From: Eutypa lata
Lineage: Eukaryota; Ascomycota; Sordariomycetes; Xylariales; Diatrypaceae
Assembly: GCA_022661535.1 (NCBI GenBank)
Contig: JAKULF010000004.1
Location: 5,084,001 to 5,148,000 of the forward strand
Direction of reading: 5' to 3'
DNA: 64,000 nucleotides
A program made the position numbers and the translations under genes. The notes under the pieces are model-generated. The model was not told the DNA's origin. It made no database searches and saw only the letters and a list, made by a program, of their open reading frames with translations. Positions 23,728-36,348 of the stretch are shown piece by piece. How positions within the stretch are numbered: position 1 is the first letter of the stretch; each line of letters starts with the position of its first letter.

Positions 23728-25743
23728 ACTTGACTAGTTGCAGTGCTGGCATGCGGAAGAATGTGTGGAATAGCATAATCAACTTCTGTAAAAATGTTAA
23801 ACGGCACCTTTGAACAAGGGCGTTTATCAGAAACGTAGTTAACTTGATGACTGGATAATTTAATTCAACAACCTAATCCGGATAGCAAAGAAGTCATATC
23901 AAAAGAAATAGCTAGATCATGCCTCGATAGAGCTCTTTGTAATGAAGCTAGACTAAGTGTTCTCCGTTGTAGTTTTGCTCTTCAATAAAGGGTCGTTTTG
24001 CCAGGAAAATGTCAGCAACAATGAGAATCATACCATGCCATACAAAGGTAATTTGAATGTAAAGATTCTATTGATAGAAAGATCTTATAAGCAATGGAAT
24101 GAACTTTAGACACTTCTAGATTGATTTTTACATACCCGAACACATCTTCAAACACAAATAGTACAGTACCTTCTGGTCGAACTTCTAAGTTGAGACTCTA
24201 GTCGATCTCTGGAAACTCAGGGCTAAATCCCACCTTGAGCCAAGCATTACGAAAGGCAAGGGTTGTTTTCTTTTGTATCTATATTAGGAACTCACTTTTC
24301 ACTCTCTACATTGGAAAATCAGCATATACAATATGGGCCTTTACATGCTAGACCTTGGTGGTTCATTCATTTCCACTGTCTTTGCTTTCCCCTGACCTGC
24401 ATATATGGTGGACTTGAAATCCACCTTACAATACCTGGTTATGTAAAAAAGATAGAAGGATTACCGATGCTAAGGTCTAAAGGGTATACACGATTCTTGT
24501 AAACAACTAATTATAATAATGTATTAACAAAATATTATGGACCTAAAGAAAGATTGATCTGTACAAAACCACATACTGAGACATACTGCCACATACAATA
24601 GTTCATTATCCAAAGCACCTTTTTGAACAAAGAGAATTCAGTCCAATATCTGATCTTTGGGCGTGAACAAAGAAATGGCCGTCTGATTGTAATTAGGTCA
24701 CATTTCCACTGAACTATCCTTCACCCTAAAATAAATTCACTCAAGACTTAGATTTATATAACATTATGTTGGCGCTGTCTTCTTTACTCGATACTCCATT
24801 CCGTCCATGGATTCGTATTAAATCAAATATTCACTGAATCCTAGCGAAGAAGAGGATCTTTACCCAAGGGCAAACCCTCGAGTCCAGACTTTAACCTTAG
24901 CATTGAAAAATATTTCCTGTTCTTCGGAATATCTAGAAGCAGACAGAAGAGAAGTAGTTAAGGAGTGATAGCAAGTTAGCAGACTGCGTGAAATGGTGAA
25001 GGAGCTTGAGAAGGACCCATCTTTGATCTAAATGAGTATTCTGACGAACTGTCTGGAGACATATTTCGCACAGTGTACCTACTTAAGTCCTTCTAGTAAA
25101 TTAGTATATATTAATTAGTCCATACTTAGAAGACTTATATGTTTGTTCGTGTTTGTCCTGGGCTTTCCCCTACTTTTGTTATGTATAGATAGAGAGAGAC
25201 AGAGAGAGGATTTCGGCGATGGCTTGCCTGTTGATAGGTATGCTACATATTGGATTATAATGCGGATTTATGAACGCAATTGTGCAGAGGTTGATTCTTT
25301 GTGTATTTAATATTGATCAGCATCGTATGTCATCAAATTGGTACGCAGAAGTTCTGCCGGTCGATATAGCCGGTTGCCGATGCACATATGCGGAGTCGTC
25401 ATAGAGTTTATGCACTCAACAGCTTTACCCCAAATAGGAGGCGGGGGTAGTAGTCACGACTTCTTTCCAAGATTTGCGTAGAGATAATCACCTGATTGGA
25501 AGGGGTTTGAGTAGTAATGTGACGTTTATACTGCAGCATCCCGAGATGCATTGATAGTACGGTCGCAATACTTATAGTAATAAATACCAAGGACGTCCAA
25601 GGGTTTTCCCGTCCTCGGATCTCTTCCAATCTTTCATCTACTCTTGTTGAAGTAAACCTTGGGCAAAATCTGCGGTCCCTGAAATTCATTTCGGTATTAG
25701 TATTTAAGCACGACAGCTTCGCTGCTTCTCCAAGATCGCTACA
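23728..25743. other. Gene-free AT-rich region between divergent genes
   Basis: This 2-kb gap separates the starts of the kinesin and GH3 genes. It is AT-rich with stops in all frames. An open frame at 25408-25689 (-) has one hydrophobic segment but no supporting context, so it is not called. A GA-rich simple stretch (GAGAGAGACAGAGAGAGG) is at about 25191-25208. Confidence 0.4.
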
Positions 25744-28176
25744 ATGGAGCTCCGCAAATACTGGATCACAGTTGGGGCATTATTTGGGGTAAATGTTTCT
25801 GCGGTTATGCAGTTCCCGGATTGCGTCAACGGGCCTGAAATACTAACAACGAATCTTGTTTGCGATACGTCTGCTTCGCCGGCTGAGAGGGCGGAAGCTC
25901 TCATTAGTGCGTGGGACATTACGGAGAAGCTGGTCAACTTAGTCGAGTAAGTCGTGGCTCCTAGTAGCCGTTCAACATATAGCTAATATCGGAATTCAAG
26001 CAAGAGTCTCGGCGCGTCACGCTTAGGACTATCAGCATACGACTGGTGGAGTGAGGCCCTTCATGGGGTGGCCAACTCACCAGGAGTCTCATTCACGCCT
26101 TCCGGCGAGTTCTCCCATGCGACATCATTCGCCAGTCCGATCTTGTTATCTGCAGCTTTCGATGATGACCTAGTCCGTTCCGTGGCTGATACAATCAGCA
26201 CCGAAGCTCGAGCATATAGCAATGCGGGAAAGGCAGGGCTCGATTATTGGACTCCTAACATCAATCCTTACAAGGATCCCCGATGGGGCCGCGGATCGGA
26301 AACCCCAGGAGAGGACCCCTTTCGCATCAAAGGCTACGTCAAAGCTCTGATTGATGGATTGCAGGGTGCCGAGAACATCACGAAGGTCATCTCTACGTGC
26401 AAGCATTATGCCGCCTACGATCTAGAGCGCTGGGAGGGAATCACGCGGTACGACTTCGACGCCATCGTTGGGATGCAAGACCTCGTCGAATACTACCTGC
26501 CGCCATTCCAACAGTGTGCGCGGGACTCGAAGGTCAAGTCTATCATGTGCTCTTACAACTCAGTCAATGGGACTCCGGCTTGCGCGAGTACGTATCTAAT
26601 GGAGACCGTCCTGCGCGACTTCTGGGAATGGGAAGACGAGAATCAGTACATCACCAGTGATTGCAACGCCATTGTCAACTTTCACGACGACCATAACTAT
26701 ACGGAGACGGCGGCGCAGTCGGCCGCCATTGCATATAGGTCGGGAACAGACACCGTCTGCGAGTACAACTCTATTACCGATGTCCAAGGTGCATGGAACC
26801 AGTCTATACTGCCAGAGCCAGTCATAGACCAAGCACTTCGTCGGCTGTACGAGGGTCTTATACGGGCCGGGTACTTCGATCTCGCAGAAGATTCACCTTA
26901 TCGTGCCCTCGGTTGGGAGGATGTAAATACACCTGAAGCGCAGGCACTTGCTCTCCAATCCGCAGTTGATGGTATAGTCCTGAAGAAAAACGATGGCTTG
27001 CTCCCTCTAAAGGACGATAGCTCGTCGATCGCACTCATCGGCTTTTGGTCCAACGGCACCACGGCGATGCTTGGTGGATATGCCGGGCCGCCCCCATACT
27101 TCCATGGACCATGGTTTGCTGCTGATAGCCTGGGAAAGACAACCTTTGTAGCAAACGGCCCTATTGCAGAAACCACTTCTGACGATGATACTTGGACTGC
27201 ACCTGCGCTAGAGGCAGCCAGCGACGCAGATATTGTGATTTATTTCGGCGGAAATGACATGTCCATCGAATCAGAAGACAAGGACCGGACGGAGATTGCT
27301 TGGCCATCAGCCCAGCTAGCGTTGCTAGAAAATGTTTGTGCCTTGGGTAAGCCTTGTATAGTGGTCGAGCTGGGGGATCAGAACGACGATGCCCCACTGC
27401 TTGAGAATAACAATGTCTCTGCCATTGTATGGGCAGGCTTCCCGGGACAGGAAGGTGGTACTGCTATATTCGATATCTTGACGGGGAAGACATCCCCAGC
27501 AGGCCGGTTACCTACGACCGTCTACCCAGCCGACTACGTTGATCAGGTCCCGATGACAGATATGACGTTGCGACCCAGCGATGATAACCCTGGGAGGACG
27601 TACAAGTGGTATGACGGCGATGTACAACCATTCGGGTTCGGGCTACATTACACCACATTTGAGGCATCCTTCCAACCAGAGGGTCCAATTGGGGGTTCGT
27701 ATGCGATAGAGGACTTGCTCAGCAGCTGTGATTTGAAGTATCTCGACCTCTGTCCATTTGAAGAGATTTCCATCTCCGTCCAGAATACAGGGGACACAAC
27801 GTCGGATTTTGTCGCGTTAGTTTTCCTGTCGGGAGAACATGGACCTTCTCCTTACCCGATAAAGGAACTTGCAGCATATACGAGGTTCAGGGGCCTAGAG
27901 GCAGGTGCTGTGCAGAACGCAACCTTAGGCTTGAGACTGGGCGAACTAGCTCGTGTGGATGACAAAGGGAACACCGTACTGTATCCAGGGACATACGAGG
28001 TCCTGATCGACGTGCCTACACAAGACACGGCTAGCTTTGAGTTGACTGGAGAGGCGAAAACATTGATCGAATTTCCTCAGCCACCACTAGACCTAGGGGA
28101 AGGCAACGGACATGACGAAATAGTTGGTGGAGCTGTTGCCAAACCGTCCACCCAAAAGTATTTGCATGATAAATAG
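25744..28176 (+). CDS. GH3 beta-xylosidase-like secreted enzyme
   Basis: Exons are 25744-25946 and 26001-28176, giving 792 residues, the usual size of fungal GH3 beta-xylosidases. The intron has donor GTAAGT, branch GCTAAT and acceptor CAAG. A signal peptide (MELRKYWITVGALFGVNVSA) is followed by FPDCVNGP, the standard start of mature xylosidases. The first domain has RLGL..Y.WWSEALHGVA, PNINPYKDPRWGRGSETPGEDP, CKHYAAYDLE and the nucleophile Asp288 in ITSDCNAI (most relatives have SDCDAI). The second domain and the Fn3-like C-terminal domain follow (FGFGLHYTTF). It should release xylose from xylo-oligosaccharides, outside the cell; an arabinosidase or bifunctional activity cannot be excluded. 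It is convergent with the P450 gene and not part of a wall-degradation cluster. Confidence 0.9.
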
Positions 28177-28467
28177 TTTAAGAGAAATCCAAGGCTCAGC
28201 GAATACCTATTAGTTCCAATGTTTGAAAAGGGGAGAATCAAAGCGAAGAGTTAGGCCAAGGCACCCCCAGGGGCTTATTCATACTTGTATATCCCCATTA
28301 TTGGATTCGGTAAAAGATCGGGCGCCCAAACGTTACGTTTTTGGACGCTTATTATAGCTTATATTCCTACACCCATAGTCTACTCGAGTATAGGAAGAAA
28401 GTTAATCTTATCATGATAGCTGCGCACGTACGGCAAATAATCATATCCCTGTGGTGAAGGTGCTCGG

Positions 28468-30473
28468 TCAGCACAGCTTGCGTTCGTGAAATTCAATATG
28501 CAACGCAGGCTTCCACCACATAACATGACACTGGCTTTCAGCTATCCAGTTGTCACTTGTTTTTACCACCTTCCAGTTGTACGTGAAGATCATCTTAGCC
28601 ATAACCTGATTTATCTCCATCAGGGCGAAGCTATAATACAATGTTAGGAAGACTATGATAGCTAAATAATTCACGGGCTTTTAACTAACTTCTGTCCCAG
28701 ACACCCTCTGGAACCAAGAGAAAATGGCTGACTGGCTGCCTTCACGCTCTTGTCGGCCGGGTCCAGCCAGCGTTCCGGTCGAAACTGATAGGGGTTAGGG
28801 AAGTACGTCTCGTCATGCGTGATGGTAAAGGCGCTAGTGTAGACTTCAACCTAAAGACTTTTGTTAGGCGCCGTTGCTAAAGCGTACAATAATTCCACGT
28901 AATTACCCCATAAGGAACCCAGTGGCTATCTACATGAGCTCCAGGGGAAAGTCGCGGAAATCCCTGGGAGCCAGGTGGATAAATGCGGAGCCCTTCATTG
29001 ATCACAGCTTGAAGGTAGGGGAGCTGCTGCGCCGATGCTGCATCGATCTCGCCGTAGGAAGTAAATCGCCCTCTGATTTCGTGTTGGAGCTTGTGCCAGA
29101 CGGCCGAATTTTCGTTTTTCGAAAGGAAGTAAGTGACGGCGGCAAGAAAAGTCGCAACTGTTTCACCCCCGGCAATACTGTACTCCTTTTAGCTCTGCTC
29201 ATTTCTCCCCAGGACCAAGCCATCACCTACACGAGAGTTGAAGCATGTGCGGTCATTTCCTCCTTCTCGATTTCTCCAGACTTTACTTTTCCGACCAGAT
29301 TCGACATGAAATCCTCGCTTTTCACGCCCGCCTCAAGCCGCCTAGACCCAAATTAATGACATGCAAAATTCACGTTGTTGTGTGATTAGTTCTCAGTGAC
29401 TCACTTCTCGACTTTGTCCCGGGTATATCCAGTGTGCCTATTCTTGATGGAGGATATGAATGGAAAGAAGAACTTGGCGATGGTTGGAACTAGGGGTAAA
29501 CGGCGCAGATTGTCGGCAATCGTAATAAAGAATAGGTGGCCGAGGATCAGTTCCTGCCAGAAGTGTGGCTTGCCTAGCACTTGAAGTCAGCAAGATCACC
29601 TTCAATATGAATGCTTTCAATTACTCATACCACTTGTAACACAGTTGAATGATTCACCAAATGCCATCTCGCCTAGGATGTCAAATGCGACCATTTCGTA
29701 CCACTTGCTCATGTTCAAGCCCCCCGAGCCGGGCCCACCATCTCTGCCAACCCTTTCGACGAATGCGTCAACCTGTTTCGCGACAACGAATTCCTGCTCC
29801 CTGAGAGCCTTAGTAGAGAATGCTGCAGATAGCGACTGTTTCATCTTTCTGTGCTTCTGAATATCGCGCTCGCTCCCAATACACAGTGACTTGAATCCAG
29901 CTCCGTACATGTCATAGAATTCGCTTTTGACAAATGCCTGTTTCTCGCCTACACTGTGGCCGTAGATATCTTTCCACGAGTTGAGGGAAGCAAAGCTTAG
30001 CTCATTTGGCGACACACGGAAAACATCACCTGAAACATTAGCTATGCTTTACTCGTAATCAAGGTGGAACTAGTGAATATCACCATATTTCTTGTGGCCA
30101 TCGTCAATCGCGATATGAAGTCGACCCTGCAGGGAATGCCAAATGCGCCATAACTAAGGAAACATCACATTTAGTGAAACATGAACGCCATTTTCAAAAC
30201 TGGCATTCACCACTTACTAGTGTAGACCTTGCCAATAAGGGTCCTTCATATGCAGCGAGCGGGTGGAAGTAAATATTGTATACGGTGACGCCAACCGTAT
30301 ATACGGAGATCTTTATAGTAGTTAGCAGCCTTCGATATAGCCTAAGTATACCAAACGAGTGAGCCTACTAGAGCAAAGACTGCTCCCGCAAGCCGCAGTA
30401 GCAGGTCCGGGATACCGTCGTTTTGTATGATGCCCTGAACTCGGTGGACGGTCGTGCCAATTAGTGTCTCCAT
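28468..30473 (-). CDS. Cytochrome P450, nine exons
   Basis: Minus-strand exons are 30369-30473, 30218-30310, 30084-30153, 29631-30029, 29405-29573, 29231-29341, 28907-29177, 28690-28850 and 28468-28630; together they give 513 residues with phase kept at all eight introns. The locus looks broken in single frames, but every junction has GT/AG ends and most have CTAAC-type branch sites. An N-terminal hydrophobic anchor is followed by YNIYFHPLAAYEGP and the FRVSPNELSF block. The helix I motif AGGET is at 318-322, ExxR (EGLR) at 377-380, FRPERW at 429-434 and the haem loop FSLGSRGCLG with Cys456. The layout resembles fungal CYPs of the trichodiene/benzoate or isotrichodermin-oxygenase sort, ER-anchored; the substrate is unknown. 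The first donor is uncertain (30368 or 30356 both keep phase). No biosynthetic cluster adjoins. Confidence 0.85.
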
Positions 30474-32250
30474 GTTGCCAACCGGCAATAAAAGCCTTGT
30501 TTACCCAACAGCGCCCTTTGACTCGATGTGCCTACCAATACTAGGTATTTCGTGTCTACATATCGCCGTCAGCAACTAACCTAAAGAGGCATGCCAATTT
30601 GGAGGTACCTAAAAAATACCTCGAGCTGCGTTATTAGTAGAGCCGTGCCTTAACGAAGTTATATCCTAGCGGAAAAATCGAGGATTAGTGGAATAACAAT
30701 GACAATCTCTTAGTTCGTGCCCGTAAATTTGGTAATTGAAGTCTTGGCTGGGGGGTACTGAAGGGATTTTGTCTTTAAACAGCCCTTTCTTAGCTCTGCT
30801 AAAGCTCCGGGGAAGAATGAGGGGAATAAATCTGACTCAGACTATGCGGGTAATCACAGTATTATATAAGTATAGAGAGGGGTTACTCTCCTTTCTAGCT
30901 GCCATTGGTTCTGGGCATTACTGCGACTAGTTGAATAATGAAGATGAGCGGCCGCAATTGTGCTGCGTCATGATCGAAGATTGGTCATGGGAAGCTAAGC
31001 GAAGCGCCCATGACGAGTATGGCGACATATTTCTTGTGTAAAGGCAACACTTACCGATTTCATTTGCGAATGACTGCCTCATGATTTTGCAGACGACACT
31101 GAGATTAATAATCAAGTGTGTAGGCGGAATGCGCGATAGACTAGATTATTAATGGGGAACTGGACGAAGAAGCTCACGAGCGACTTGGCCGAGTATACTG
31201 TCGTAGCAATGCTAGGGGCCATCTCGCGGGCAGAGTTGGGGAAGAAAGCTTAATTAATCGATTCACGATCAGTCGCACGACGTACCCAAGGGTAAGAGAT
31301 CAACTTTATAGCTATCCTTCAACAAATCGCACAGCACATATCCTCAATCTTAGTATTCTCTACCTAGCTCTGAGATTGAACCACATGGGGTTGAGCTAGG
31401 AGGATTCGGAGACCCAGTTGAATATCCTTCGACTCAGTCATCGAGGCAACCCGCGAGGAAGCCGGGCAGCAAGATAGGCTATACCAAGATAGAAGCGAAC
31501 GGCGGGGTGGCAAGGGCTCAACGAATATGAGATTTAGGCAATCTCTTCATATACTACTCGCTGCTCAGAGTAGAACATATATTGTAGTCGCTATTAATGC
31601 ATGGAAGGGTTTGAGATTATGGCAAACAGGATTCAGTATAGCCTCCCATCCTTGGCTACGAGAGCTAAGCACTATTATAGGTAGTTCAGATTTAGTCGTA
31701 GGAGCAGAGCCTATACGAGATTCCTCTCCTCAAGTAACTCGAAAATGCGGTTATTACCGATGATCATTGCTAGCGAAACGAACCATATGCCAGAACCAAC
31801 CTACTGAAGAGCAAAGATAATTCAACCATATGTGGGCTATTAGTAGCAATAACGTGATAGCTTCATAAATAAGGTAGTGAGTGTCCTTGTTGGGTAGGAA
31901 AGTGCTAGTGTTGTAGTAGGAAGTAAGGGATAGTTGTGGTGTGTCACTTTAGGTATGGCGGATATGTTTCTAGTGGTACAATACGAAGTAAATGTATATG
32001 GTATAGTGATCTGTGATTGGGCAATTCAGGACTTGGCGTTACAATGACCTTGCCGGCCCTTACGTGTCTACGAATCCTTCGGCGTTCGCTTCCCGGAGAA
32101 CCCGTCACGTGCGTTTAAATCGCCATTTAATAACAGCTATCAAAACAATCCAAAGTTACCTAGGTTTTCCTTCCTCAACCCCAGATCGCGGGTTTAGAGA
32201 CGTGTTTTTCCACTTGACCAAGCAGTCGATTTGTCTAGGTTATTATCCTG
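30474..32250. other. Gene-free AT-rich region
   Basis: This holds the P450 promoter and about 1.5 kb of AT-rich DNA with scattered open frames (30736-30930, 31527-31763, 32013-32285 on +), none supported. Many TAG/CTA-rich motifs are present. It may be degenerate repeat-derived DNA, but no ends or coding remnants could be identified. Confidence 0.4.
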
Positions 32251-32732
32251 ATGGAGTTCCTCTCATCTCTGCTCCCGAAACATGAGGGCATTTTGCCTTA
32301 CTTCTTGATATACGTAAGTTTAACTACCTACTGTACGCACGTTTGATATTAGTAGCTGAAATTGACGATGCCACGCAGACGGGTCTTTCGGCAGCTATTC
32401 ATACGGTCGTCTGCTACAAGGCCAGCGCAGGCGCTGCTCTGAAGGCCTTCAGCGGTCCGGAGGCGCCACCAGCACATCCACTACTAGCACACACTTATGG
32501 AGTCAAAAACATCTACACAGGTCTCATCCGACTCTATGCCGCCTATTACATCACAAACCCTCAAGTCTATGATCTTGCGATATGGACATTTATCGGTGTT
32601 CTTTTCTTGTATGCAACGGAGACGTTCATCTATAGGACGTCAAGACTTCGGGAGGCCATGTTTCCTTTCGTTACCGCCGGCTCTGCATTGGTATGGATGA
32701 TGAACCAGCGAGATTGGTACCTTGGAAACTAG
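32251..32732 (+). CDS. Erg28-like membrane protein
   Basis: Exons are 32251-32313 and 32379-32732, giving 138 residues; donor GTAAGT and acceptor CGCAG keep phase. The start MEFLSSLLPKHEGILPYFLIY closely resembles the N-terminus of Erg28, the ER scaffold for sterol C-4 demethylation. IRLYAAYYITNPQVYDLAIWTF and the late SALVWMMNQRDWY segment match the second half of that family. Four hydrophobic stretches are present, as expected. It is about the normal length but diverged in the middle, where the usual RRVY-type segment is replaced by an Ala/Pro-rich loop (SGPEAPPAHP). It may be the sterol scaffold itself or one of the Erg28-like paralogues found near secondary-metabolism genes. No sterol gene is adjacent. 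Confidence 0.72.
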
Positions 32733-33725
32733 GGGGGGCTACCGGTTGCGACAGAGCCCCTCTTTCGATTTCACTGTTCAGCGTTTCAACAATTCTGAGA
32801 TTATTTGGCCCGCAACTACGATATTACGTTACACGTGCAGCAATTACGACAGTGTACAGAAGGGAATTAACCAGTTCTGTCATGGCAACGAACTTTACAT
32901 AGCAATATCACTGGCTAATTGCTTTACTTCGTAAAAGGAGTATCTTCGTCCTTACCATGCCAACCAGTCTCCACATAGTTATAGATGCATAGTATTCCTA
33001 GGCCTAAATCTGACACCTGATTATATATTAAATCTCCATACATTTGCCCCAAAAGGGGGTTTTATACAAAAGTGATTTGCGAGCATTGCCGGCGTAAACA
33101 GTTGATAAGAAATGGTCTATTTTGAATGATGCGCAAGACTAAGCAACATTATAAGACATAAGACTTGTAATGTGAACCTAAATATACCTAGATCAAGCCA
33201 CAACTTTCAATGTCTCCCAATGTTGAACAGGCCAAGGATTCGTAATTCTAATACTCATAATATCGCTCTCGTGATATATAAGCGTAGTTTCCTATATGGC
33301 ATAAATGATAAAAAGATGGACGGGTACAGCGCCATAACATCTTATTCTTGGTCCACCAAAGATGTATTTTCTATGCTGCTGGCTTCATACAATGTAGACA
33401 ATTGATTTTATTACAAGCTGAAGATACGCATTCCACTACGGTTTGAGTGGCAATGGGTTTACAATGCATTTGAAGTCAATTGAAATACGCAGCAACAAAG
33501 AAAATATGTGCTGTGCTAACGGATTCGGACGACCTTAGGACTGAGACATAATAAGCACGCCGGATCCGGTGAATCAATCAGCATGAATTCATTGTACTCG
33601 AATCAGACTTCGGTAAAGAATATATATTAAATCATGTATTAACTCACTATGAGAACCGGAGGCCTATCGTACAAGATCTTTATAATCTACGTTGTGGTTA
33701 TTCACCAGAGCAGCCCAATTTCACG
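32733..33725. other. Gene-free AT-rich region
   Basis: Between the Erg28-like gene and the next plus-strand gene. Short open frames are not supported. Nothing else was recognised. Confidence 0.4.
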
Positions 33726-34566
33726 ATGGCAGGTCAACCCTTAGGTCAAACGCCAAGATGGTGGTCGTCGATCCGAACAACACGTGAGTAGCTCACAGTA
33801 CACACCCGTCTCAGATACAAAAAATTCGATATATTATCATAGTGCTAACCTAGCCGTTATAGTCACGGCCGACTTCAACGCCAACCATGCCTACAGGTAC
33901 TACCAAGCGTACGGTTGGGCCCAGGCAAGGTTCGGTGGGTGCTCCGGAATGCCCCAAGATAAGATTCAAGACATGGCTGCTTTCTACGACGACCAGATAA
34001 CCGATGACGCCTGGAACTGGTACCGAATCAACTACCTCATGCACAAGCCGTTCGCTGCTAGGCCTTCCTGGGAGCAAGTCGCGGGCCGTCTGGGCGAGAT
34101 TCTAGATGATCCCGCACTGATCGTCGAGTACATCGGGATCCGCGACAACGGCAGTGTCGACAAGACCTCGTGGTGCAAGGTGGGCCACACCTGCAACTTC
34201 ATACTCACCCTGCTGTACGAGAGGATCAAGTACGAAGATCTGCATGTGAACCAGAATAAGAAGAAGAATAACGCCACAAAAGCTGCTACTGAGACGCCGT
34301 GGGCGCCGACTGACCGATGGGCGGCGGCCCACGTCTTATACTCCATGCTCGGTGGGTTCCAGGACGACTTCGCCGTGGATTACAGAGACCGCAACCATAG
34401 CCGGTATGTCATAGAATACCGAGCGGCCGAGAAAGCCGGAGATATCAACGACGTTATCAAGCCGTGCAACAAAAGCCTTACACCGGAGCAATACCAGGCA
34501 CAGTTACTCGCAAAGGATGCTTCGTTCTTAGGCCGCGTTGCATCATATTTTAGGGCAATGGCCTAG
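33726..34566 (+). CDS. Unrecognised protein, two exons
   Basis: Exons are 33726-33783 and 33863-34566, giving 253 residues. The first exon starts at ATG 33726 (MAGQPLGQTPRWWSSIRTT); the intron has donor GTGAGT, branch GCTAAC and acceptor TATAG and joins in phase. Reading the longer open frame through the intron from 33784 would give an unlikely start at a GTG that is the splice donor. The product is rich in aromatic residues (AYRYYQAYGWAQARF, DDAWNWYRINYLM) and contains an Asn/Lys run (NQNKKKNNATKAA) in a predicted loop. There is no signal peptide or membrane segment. I recognise no family; it is probably a soluble protein specific to some ascomycetes. Confidence 0.6.
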
Positions 34567-35110
34567 TTAAAGAAGAAATAGGGGGTCGTGGACAGGACCG
34601 TTGTTCACGATGTAAATGATAAGACAGATCCTTTATAAGCGACAAGGTTATATTCATAGGGTGTTAGGGTTTATTTTGGGCTGGTTTTACAATTTCCATT
34701 AGATGTAGTTAATTATTCTTCATATTAAATCTAAGCGTATCCTTATTGAAGTGACACCTCTTTGTGATGAGACTGCCTGAGCGTATTACCTCAGAGAGCG
34801 ATAGGTTGATCAAGGATATTCTTAATAAGAGAATACCAAAGCTAACTGCCTGATTCAAACCACGTTGCTTTAGATTCAAGCACTCACCCATTGTACCTAT
34901 TATAGTCCTTTGTGGTTTCAAATTGCAACAAAGAGGAACGTTCTTCTTCTATGGAACAAAGAAATGAAGGACCTAGATTTTTCAAGTTTCAACTGAAAGG
35001 AGCGAGGTAGACGAAAGCATTATTTAAGCCTGCACATGGAATGTCAAGTTTGGCTAGTTAGATATCCTTGAACGTTATATCAAAACCCGTAACTGCATAA
35101 AAATACCGAT
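34567..35110. other. Intergenic
   Basis: AT-rich spacer between two plus-strand genes of unknown function. The open frame 34709-34921 (-) is not supported by anything else. Confidence 0.4.
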
Positions 35111-35731
35111 ATGAGTGAGCCCCCTATTTCGACCAAGGGCAACTTGAAGGCCCCGGCTAAGGGTACTGAAAAGAGCCTTCGGGCTCTGAAACCAAACAAG
35201 AAAGCACCCCTTGAGGCCGCAAATCAAGTCCGCAATGTTGTCAAGATGAAATATTCCGACTATGATAAAGTAGCTGTCGCACTGGCTCCGTTGTTTGGCT
35301 TGGGATCTGACCTCATCGCCAGTCAACGAGCTCAGGGGCTATTCAAGCATAGACCCTTTCTCGAGACATTTTCTGAATTCGCAGATTCACGTCTAGAGGG
35401 GAGGTGGGATGTCCCGGTAGCAGACTGGGTCGAAGTGATAGAAGGCTTGCGAGCTCTCCATGACGACTCTGGATCAAGCGACTCGCCAGATCCCAAGGAA
35501 CGGCATTGCGACGTGAATGATTATTATGTCCGGTTTCTTAGCCGGGCAATGCACGACATACAGCATCCGACTAAGTCGACAAAATTGGTCTACTGGATCA
35601 AAGACGCCGATGTCGAAGATGGTTATTGGATGCTGTTTCATGCGTTCATGTACCTTCAGCTTGAATCTATGCGGGAGTATCGTCACCGTGCACCTATAAG
35701 AGATCGAATTAGTCATATGCTGGGAAGATAG
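35111..35731 (+). CDS. Unrecognised protein, single exon
   Basis: One exon of 206 residues starts at ATG 35111. The first 35 residues are Lys/Pro/Ala-rich (LKAPAKGTEKSLRALKPNKK) and probably disordered. The rest is mixed alpha-helical with well-spaced aromatic residues (FLETFSEFADSRLEGRWDVPVADWVEVIEGL, and a YWMLFHAFMYLQLESMREYRHR helix). There is no signal peptide or transmembrane segment. It follows the gene at 33726 on the same strand with a 544-base gap; both are unknown and both have aromatic-rich helices, but I see no clear sequence similarity between them. No family recognised. Confidence 0.5.
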   Translation: MSEPPISTKGNLKAPAKGTEKSLRALKPNKKAPLEAANQVRNVVKMKYSDYDKVAVALAPLFGLGSDLIASQRAQGLFKHRPFLETFSEFADSRLEGRWDVPVADWVEVIEGLRALHDDSGSSDSPDPKERHCDVNDYYVRFLSRAMHDIQHPTKSTKLVYWIKDADVEDGYWMLFHAFMYLQLESMREYRHRAPIRDRISHMLGR

Positions 35732-36348
35732 TACATATCGAAAATGTGTGTATCTTATCTACAAAGGAATAAAACTAGCACTCATTCACTTCAGAACTAT
35801 AAATTAAACTAAGTCATTTGACCCTATATCTATACCGGATCTCTGTATGATAATTGATTAAGCATTATGTATTCACAAATATTTGTATAAGGAGACAACT
35901 TGGACCCCATCACTATAATAATTGCCGGATATAATAACCCGTAGACGCACACTAATAAAGCTTCGCTGTCCAGACGGACATTATTTAGTAGTTAAAGCCC
36001 GAGATCATCGGCACGAGATGAACCAATCGGGAGTAACAGATGATCCCCCGCAATTCTGCACTCCTGGCAGGAAGTAAGACCGACAACGGTGGACAAGAAA
36101 AAGCTTATTGATAATACATACCTAACCCTAGTAATAATGCTTTGCTAATAAGAAGACTTTTTTTGACAAATGACTCCTTCGCCGAATACTACTAACCAAC
36201 TCATACATACTAGCCTAGCATCATGGATGCATGTAGTTATGTGCTTCGTAAACCTGACAGGACTACAAGGCACCGGCATATGTGAAGGGGGCACATCGCA
36301 TGAGCCCCCTAGTAGCATTGTCGTGGGTCCGTTCAGCACAGACGGAAC
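35732..36348. other. Intergenic AT-rich
   Basis: AT-rich sequence with many stops. Open frames on both strands near 36145-36340 are short and overlap each other; none can be preferred. Confidence 0.35.

Noticed and set aside
25408..25689. 93-residue minus-strand frame with one hydrophobic segment upstream of GH3
   Set aside because: No supporting splice sites, homology or context; it overlaps the GH3 promoter.
30311..30368. P450 as a pseudogene because of in-frame stops between fragments
   Set aside because: All stops fall inside GT/AG introns that keep phase, and every catalytic motif is present.
33784..33862. Reading the unknown gene at 33863-34566 from an upstream GTG at 33784
   Set aside because: That GTG is the splice donor GTGAGT; the segment contains a branch site and acceptor and is an intron.
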